From NCBI GenBank assembly GCA_036925085.1, contig JAUPFP010000027.1, forward strand, positions 802,001 to 866,000: a DNA stretch of 64,000 nucleotides. The letters are read 5' to 3'. The notes beneath the pieces were generated by a model that worked only from the letters and a program-made list of their open reading frames with translations, was not told where the DNA came from and ran no database searches. This DNA is from Brachycybe producta. Lineage: Eukaryota; Arthropoda; Diplopoda; Playtdesmida; Andrognathidae. The first letter of the stretch is position 1; each line of letters begins with the position of its first letter. This document shows, one piece after another, positions 58,320 through 64,000 of this stretch. The position numbers and the translations under genes are program-made.

Positions 58320-58890
58320 TTTATGAAAAGTTTATTTTGAAAGATATCAAAGATAGTTTGTCAACAACTGATTTTCGAACTCTTGATTATTCTGTTTTAA
58401 TGAGCAAAATTAAGGAGAAAATAGGAAATGTTTTAAAAACTATATACGGAAAGCTGAAACACTTCAGAGATTTTTATGTTGATATTTTTCAAAATAAATG
58501 TTTTATATACAAAAATTAAGAAATATCGTCTGCTAAGGGTCGTATTCTTAATTAATCAAAGTTAGTGCTAAACTCAATCAACTTTTACATGGAACTTTCT
58601 TATCTTATCCAAAGTTCACGTCTTTAATACAACCTTTAACTTGGCAATCATTAAGAATATTAGCCTTAAAATTGGGTTATTTTTAAACTCACGTAAAAAG
58701 CTTATTTTGAAAGATATCAACGTGTGATTGAAGAACTTTTCTAGTTTCTAAAACACTTTCAAGTTTTTCTTCAATTTGCACCTGAAAAGACTGAATAATC
58801 AGAATTGAAGATCCGTAAAACCCCAGTAAGTGATGGTTGAACTGGTTGAACCTGTTCTAGTTTCTAACTAACTTACTTTCAATTTCTCCT
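58320..58890. repeat. Foldback family A, one or two adjoining copies
   Basis: Arms include ctgattttcgaactcttgattattctg, tatttttcaaaataaatgttttat, tctgctaagggtcgtattctta and, in reverse, aaaaagcttattttgaaagatatcaacg, ttttctagtttctaaaacactttcaagt. It is the only copy besides 25010-25376 that keeps the ctgctaagg inner arm. Confidence 0.6.
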
Positions 58891-58894
58891 TAGG

Positions 58895-59065
58895 AAAGAA
58901 TCACACACGCATAATGCACTCTCACTGTGTAAGGTATTTAACAGAAGCGCCATATATCGTTCAGTGCAAAAGACCATAGAAATATTCTGATTTTTAATTT
59001 CTATTTATGAGTTTGTGCTTATTTTTTCAGCGTGCATGATATTTATTCTGCCCTTAGTCGTTGCT
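58895..59065. repeat. GAATCACACA-family element, copy 1
   Basis: aaagaatcacacacgcataatgcac at the left; cagtgcaaaagaccatagaaatattctgattttt and ttttttcagcgtgcatga at the right. The same motifs flank the MITE at 60591 and occur in reverse at 61529-61640. Confidence 0.5.
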
Positions 59066-60590
59066 CTTCTGAAAACGCAGAATAAACGAGGAGTTTGAAA
59101 AATCAGCTAGCTGAACATCATAAACTATCTTAATCAATTTCTCAATTTAGAATAAAGAGGTTTTCTTTTCTTGTATTTTTATGATTATTATACAACAACC
59201 TCTCAAGAAAAGTGAGAAAACAATCTCAATCTTGTCTTGCAATCATATTCTCTCTCTCTCTCTCTCCACCTAATAATAATAATAATATTCATTCTCATTG
59301 GGTGTTAGTTTTTAAGTCATTGAAAATCTTACTTGAAGAAGAAGAAGAAGCTTAGCCAGAGGATTACTTTTTCTAGCTTTTTTTTCTTTCTTTGCTAAAA
59401 CCTGTTTTCTTCTAGATGTGTTTTTCTTTTGAAGAAAAATAAAAAGGGAGAGACTTCATTTTCAGAGAGGATTTTTATGTTATCTTTCTCGGCCTGAAAG
59501 TGCCTCCTCACCAAGTCCTCCTCCTCATCTTTCCAACAAACAAATCCACTATGTAAGAGATGATAATCTATTAGGTTGACTTATATCATTATATGACACC
59601 TGTAGACAACATATTTCCAGACACACACACACATATATACAGGTTCTTTATAATAAGACAACTGAAGTAAGAGTTGTCTTGTGTGCAAAAAAAAATTACT
59701 TCACCTATTTTAATTTTATTGATTAAAAAAAAAAGCTAAAAGAAAATTCATTTTTTTTTCTTCGTTTTTTTTTGGATTTTAATTTAGATATTTGGTCTTA
59801 TTTTTCTCTTCCCCCCTTTTTGTGGGATTTTTAATTTCTTCATTTTCTTCTTTTAGCTCTCTCTTAATTTATGAGCATATGTTTTCTTTTTTTGTTGCCA
59901 TATCTTTTGGTGGCAACAGGTTTATTTGTCAGATTTCTAAATAAGCTGAAGCCAGATGGTTTTTGCTCCATCTTATTATTATTACCTTTTTTTTTTCAGC
60001 CTTTGGGGCAATTTTTGTTCAGTTTGTCGATTGAGTTGCCACCTCCCATTTTTTTTCTCTTCAGCAATGAAGAAACAAACTATCATCTTGTAATGATGGA
60101 GAGAGAGACTTTCACTATGTATATATAAATACCTTTTAAAAAAAACACAAGAGGGTTTGAGTGCTTCATTTTTAAAATAACAGAGGGATTTGGATGAATA
60201 TATTTGGGGGTTTGTTTTAAAAATCTTAACTTTCATCCGTCCACATCATCATCATCATCATCTTCAATCAGAAGTCATTCTGAAAATCTTAAAAAATCTT
60301 CTTTCTTCTTCTATGATATTAATTTCTAATTTCATATCAAAAGTATAGTTGCCTCACTGTAGGATGGAATTTCTGACGTCAGAGGGGTTGACAAAAAATT
60401 TAGGTTTATGTCATTTTGTCTGATTAAAAACAGGTAATAAAAAATGCAATAACACTTTTGTTTAAACTTTGTGTTTTCCAATTTAATTTGTTCACAGAAT
60501 ATTTTATTATTTTTAATACATTACAGAATCTAAATGGTATTTTAAGGGAAGAATCACACATTGAATAAAATAACACTGAATTTCACTTCG

Positions 60591-60890
60591 TAATACCTAG
60601 TACACACCTGATCATTTAAATGCATTTAAATAATGTGTTCTACAGAGCCCCGTGAAGGACAAACAAACAATATGTCGTCGAATTCAATTTATTCAGTTAA
60701 TAATTTGAAAATATTGAGTTAATACTTTAAATATAACTAATTAAACTATTGATTTAGTGTTTTAATTTAAAATATTAATAATAAAAGTCAATTTTTATTT
60801 GGTTCATGTCCTTAACTGGATTCCGTATAAATTCACCTAAACACATTTAATTTGAACTTCATTTAACTCATGTGTGAGTACAAGGTATGA
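60591..60890. repeat. TAATACC-family MITE, copy G (subfamily 1)
   Basis: It begins taatacctagtacacacctg and ends gagtacaaggtatga; the interior is as in copies A, B and E. It separates the two halves of a GAATCACACA-family element (60550-60590 and 60891-61010). Confidence 0.75.
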
Positions 60891-61136
60891 GGAATGAATC
60901 TTATAGTGCAAAGCACCATAGGAATATTCTGATTTTTTTATATCAATTTCTAATTTCTGAGCACTGGTTTTTCAGCGTGTGTGAGTTTTCCCTTACATAA
61001 TACCTTGTATAATACCGTCACCAGGAAAATAACAGGTAAACACTCTTAATAATAATATAATTAAGATATCAGATTCACTGTTAATTTTTTTTACGATGTG
61101 AGATTATTTTTTTTAACTTTTCTGGCAGAACCCTTA

Positions 61137-61524
61137 AGCCTGGAACACACACGCGGAATTCCGCTCAGAAAATAATAACAGAATATTTAAATGAGACAAT
61201 TTTCCATAAAAAGTGAACGGAAAATTCATTAAAAATAAGTTGAACAAAGCTCAACTTTTTCCGTTCTCAAAATATTCCGTTCAAATGCCCACCAATCAGA
61301 AAGAAGCATGACGTGACATGACAAAAAAGCAAATTGGAATCCATTTTGGCAATAGATCTAAATATGTTTCTTTTCTTGCTCAATAGAGGGTGCCCACAAC
61401 TTTCCTCATTACTTTTTCTGTTTCTATATGTGAACAACAGAGATACAGAAAAAGAAAATGGCTTTTTTTTTCCTTTTCCAATTTAATTTTTCCTTGGCGG
61501 AATTCCGCGTGTGTGTTCCAGGCT
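61137..61524. repeat. PIF/Harbinger-like MITE with near-perfect TIRs and TTA duplication
   Basis: AGCCTGGAACACACACGCGG followed by aattccgc is matched without mismatch at the right end (gcggaattccgcgtgtgtgttccaggct). TTA flanks both ends (61134-61136, 61525-61527). Length 388 bp. The interior has aaaaagtgaacgg / ccgttc pairs. Perfect 28-bp TIRs suggest a young copy. Superfamily assigned from the 3-bp TWA duplication. Confidence 0.8.
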
Positions 61525-61528
61525 TTAG

Positions 61529-61640
61529 GGAAGAATCACACATGCTGAAATTAGAAATAGATATAAACAAAAATCAGGATATTCCTATGGTGCTTTGCAC
61601 TGTAAGATATATATAGCGCTTTTGTTTCATTCCTTAAGTG
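61529..61640. repeat. GAATCACACA-family fragment, reverse copy
   Basis: gggaagaatcacacatgctgaaattagaaat...aatcaggatattcctatggtgctttgcactgtaag is the reverse complement of 60900-61010, making the two arms of a foldback around the Harbinger-like MITE. Confidence 0.6.
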
Positions 61641-61806
61641 AAATTCAAGTGGGATTCTCATCCCTTCCTTTTGCTTTACGGAACATCAGGATTCCTCAGA
61701 ACACTATTTGGAGAAACGCTGATTTAAACTGTTGAGAACGCTTCATATAATTTGCTTTTCTAGGCTTAACCTAATCTAAATTTGTTGTCAACCCCTCTGA
61801 CGTCAC

Positions 61807-63300
61807 AAGCTTCATGTTATAGTATGGGGGGAAAAGGAGGAGATGAAAGACATCTGCTGAAGAACTTCAATAATTTTATTCCTAACTTAACTAACAGAGA
61901 TAATGGTTAAAAAGCCATGTTTTAAAGAGCTTTTTTCTTCTTCTTCTTCTTCTTCTTTATAGATTAAGTTGACCTTTTTGAATCAATATTCAGTCGGTGT
62001 TTTTATCACCACCACCAGGGTGTCTTCTGGTTTTTCACTTTTTAAAAAGACATTTTCAACTATCTTACATGTAAACTAACCCTCCCTTTTATGTTAGATA
62101 CTTTTTTAAAAAAAAAATGGCCAAAAAAGTGTGAGGGATGCTAATGACTGCAACAACTCCCTCTAAAAAAAATCCTCAATATTGGGTGACAATTTTATCT
62201 TTTGTTGGCGACATAGTCCTGAACAAAAAAAAAATAGAATAACTAGGGAACGTTTTTGTAACACATTCAGTATTTTATAAAGTGCCAGCATCTTGCTACA
62301 ACTTTTAAGTGAGACTAAAACACTTTTTTTTGGCTTAACAATATCTGTCTGGTGTCACATATCGCCACCAGAGGGATTTTTTTTCAAGTGGTTTTTTTCT
62401 TCTACTCTATCTTATAAAGAAGGTGGTGTTGGTTGGAGTTCATTTGGTGCACTCTCACTCTGTGTGTGTGTAAAATGCGTGTAATATGCATTTCACATTG
62501 CCATGAGGGTCCCTTTTATTGGGAAAGGGGGGATTACATGTGTATGGGTACTGTCCCTTCAAGCATTGGACATGCTTTGTTTATTGAGTGATTCATTCTG
62601 ACACTGAACTCAGAAATATGGGTGGATTATGTGTGTGTGTGTGGTGGAAGTTATTGGAAAGGTTCCTATTTATTGAACCACCATTACAATTCATATATTA
62701 TAATAGTGGAATTCTAATAATAGCTACCCACTCTGTAATTTGCAACCAATGGGGCAATGTGGGGAGTAAGTACCATTAATCGATTTACCAAATTATAAGG
62801 CAGCATGTTTTCACTGGCCAACATAAAGAACTTACGTTTTAAAATCGATTGGAATATGCACCAATTGCAAACTGTAGGCAACAAATACTTTGTTCAGACT
62901 GGCACTTAATATTTGGTATTGAATACCCTACTCAATACCGTATTGTGTCTGCATGCACACCAATCCAGTATTCAGGCCTGGAATAGCTGTAGTCCATCTC
63001 ATGAAGTAGTTTCAATTACTGGATTAAGTCCACATGCTTTGCAAATAAGTTGAGTTAATGAGCTTCAATTAAAAATCAAATAAACTGAAATTTACCATGA
63101 CATTGAATAGGGATATAGTTTATTTTCACCAATGGCGCTCTAATTCACAACGTATGCTGAAAACGATATTGAAAGTGGCTGTCTGGGACACAGTAGTGCC
63201 TTCAATACTGCTTGCAATTCAAACTCAAGTCATTATTTTTTCAATCCAAGTCCAATATCCGGTACAAGTCAAATTAAATCAAACAACAACAACACAAACA
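61807..63300. other. Gene-free stretch
   Basis: TTC run at about 61933-61957, GT runs at about 62460 and 62630, otherwise mixed sequence somewhat less AT-rich than the window average from 62400 to 63000. No exon or repeat family supported. Confidence 0.4.
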
Positions 63301-63304
63301 TACA

Positions 63305-63372
63305 TGCCCTCACCAGGATTCGAACCTGGAACCCCCGGCACCACAATCGAAGACCTTCTCCACAGTAATAAA
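63305..63372 (-). repeat. tRNA-like promoter fragment (SINE remnant)
   Basis: Read on the minus strand it contains CCAGGTTCGAATCCTGG, a perfect T-arm (5-bp stem, TTCGAAT loop), which is also the RNA polymerase III B box (63316-63326). Upstream on that strand is ggtcttcgattgtggtgccggggg, roughly like an anticodon arm and variable loop. The 5' acceptor half that would pair with gagggca is missing and no clear A box is found, so it is not an intact tRNA gene; a degraded tRNA-derived SINE is the best reading. Confidence 0.45.
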
Positions 63373-64000
63373 GAGTTCTAGTTATTCCTCAAGTACCCCT
63401 AGTAATTAGTATCTAAGTGGTGGTTCCACTAGCAACGATTTTGACAATTATCCTCCATATATCATAGAAAACAAAGACAAGACATAGTAATCAGTGCTAA
63501 TCACTCTTCTAATTTTATACAACACAAACAAATAAATCTTCATTGCACATAGGATCAACATTATTCCAGACTACAGTGGTGTAGAAAACTACGTGAACTT
63601 CTTTGTGACGTCACAAGCTTCTTCTTGCTATGAGGCAGGTATACAAATAGAAACAAATATCGAGGTTAATAGGTTCAATTAACTGTATTTTATTTCTGAA
63701 GGTCATTTTTTTTTATTTAAAAAATATTTTGTCTACAAAATAAAACAGATTAATATATTACATATATGGATTGTGTGAACATTGTAGAATAAAATGCCTT
63801 TAGGGAGGATTGACGTTTTTGCAACATTCCTTTCGGTTTTTTCTTCTTCTTACCAGTTGTTGTTGTTGCACTTAATATTACCTTAAAAATAAGAGAACAG
63901 GAATTTTGTTTCGAGCTTGTATTGGGATCGCATTCGGTGTTAAATCATTCTGTTTTTTTTTTACTTTTTCCCTTTCTCCGTTTTTGAGACATTGAAATTC
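63373..64000. other. Gene-free window end
   Basis: Contains a small palindromic patch near 63575-63645 (ctacagtggtgtag, aagcttcttcttgc with TGACGTCA between), resembling the arms of the element at 60372-61806. No gene. Confidence 0.35.

Larger units (their letters stand above)
60372..61806. repeat. Large inverted-repeat element hosting several insertions
   Basis: TGACGTCAGAGGGGTTGACA at about 60375-60394 and its complement TGTCAACCCCTCTGACGTCA near 61787-61806 frame 1.43 kb, with further arm pairing in aaatttaggtt / aatctaaattt. Inside lie a GAATCACACA-family element, the TAATACC MITE (60591-60890) and the Harbinger-like MITE (61137-61524). No coding content. Confidence 0.55.

Noticed and set aside
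63305..63372. Intact tRNA gene on the minus strand
   Set aside because: A perfect T-arm is present but the 5' acceptor half and a clear A box are missing.
1..64000. CRISPR arrays, bacterial operons, phage or integrated virus genes
   Set aside because: No regularly spaced direct repeats with unique spacers, no prokaryote-like gene density, no viral structural or replication protein recognised.

Overview
The window is a stretch of low-GC (roughly one third G+C, by eye) eukaryotic nuclear DNA, almost certainly from an animal. There are no operons, ribosome binding sites or long open frames. Instead it has GT-AG type exon candidates, CR1/Jockey-like LINE remnants, many short terminal-inverted-repeat (TIR) DNA transposons, and dense microsatellites (AT, CT/GA, ATC/GAT, poly-G/C). 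A marine invertebrate, perhaps a lophotrochozoan, is my guess from the general texture; nothing in the sequence fixes the taxon.

Gene content is very sparse. The strongest coding segment is a GC-rich exon at 55922-56254 (+). It has polyglycine, then polyalanine, then a Cys/His cluster resembling a zinc knuckle, bounded by clear splice sites with phase 1 on both sides. Upstream lie two candidate first or early exons on the same strand, 25486-25684 and 28774-28828, both ending AAAG|GTGAG in phase 1. Either could splice in frame to the 55922 exon, which suggests one plus-strand gene with alternative 5' ends and an intron of about 27-30 kb. Its identity is not recognised and its remaining exons must lie outside the window. 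A GC-richer, CpG-containing stretch near 13.1-14.1 kb could be an upstream promoter or leader, but this is weak.

The rest is transposon-built. I could delimit: hAT-like MITEs with 8-bp target duplications (648-1143, 7686-8045, 15279-15902, 17969-18296); a 202-bp palindromic MITE present twice at exactly the same length (707-908, 7766-7967) plus a relative (3663-3806); PIF/Harbinger-like elements with TAA/TTA duplications (585-1618, 61137-61524); an approximately 300-bp MITE family with ends near TAATACCTAGTACACAC (about seven copies in two subfamilies); a foldback family in at least eight places; a second, roughly 325-bp foldback family in three places; several single TIR elements; and LINE 3' ends from one lineage in both orientations. 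Insertions are nested up to three deep (0.58-1.62 kb, 17.27-18.42 kb, 60.37-61.81 kb), so relative ages can be read.

Tandem arrays include four exact-period 68-bp units (4545-4816), a 21-bp minisatellite inside a large inverted repeat (18.44-19.19 kb) that keeps both strands open, an approximately 140-200-bp array (20.2-20.8 kb) and three units of about 190 bp inside a TIR element (35.1-35.95 kb). I see no rRNA, no intact tRNA, no CRISPR and no complete autonomous transposon.
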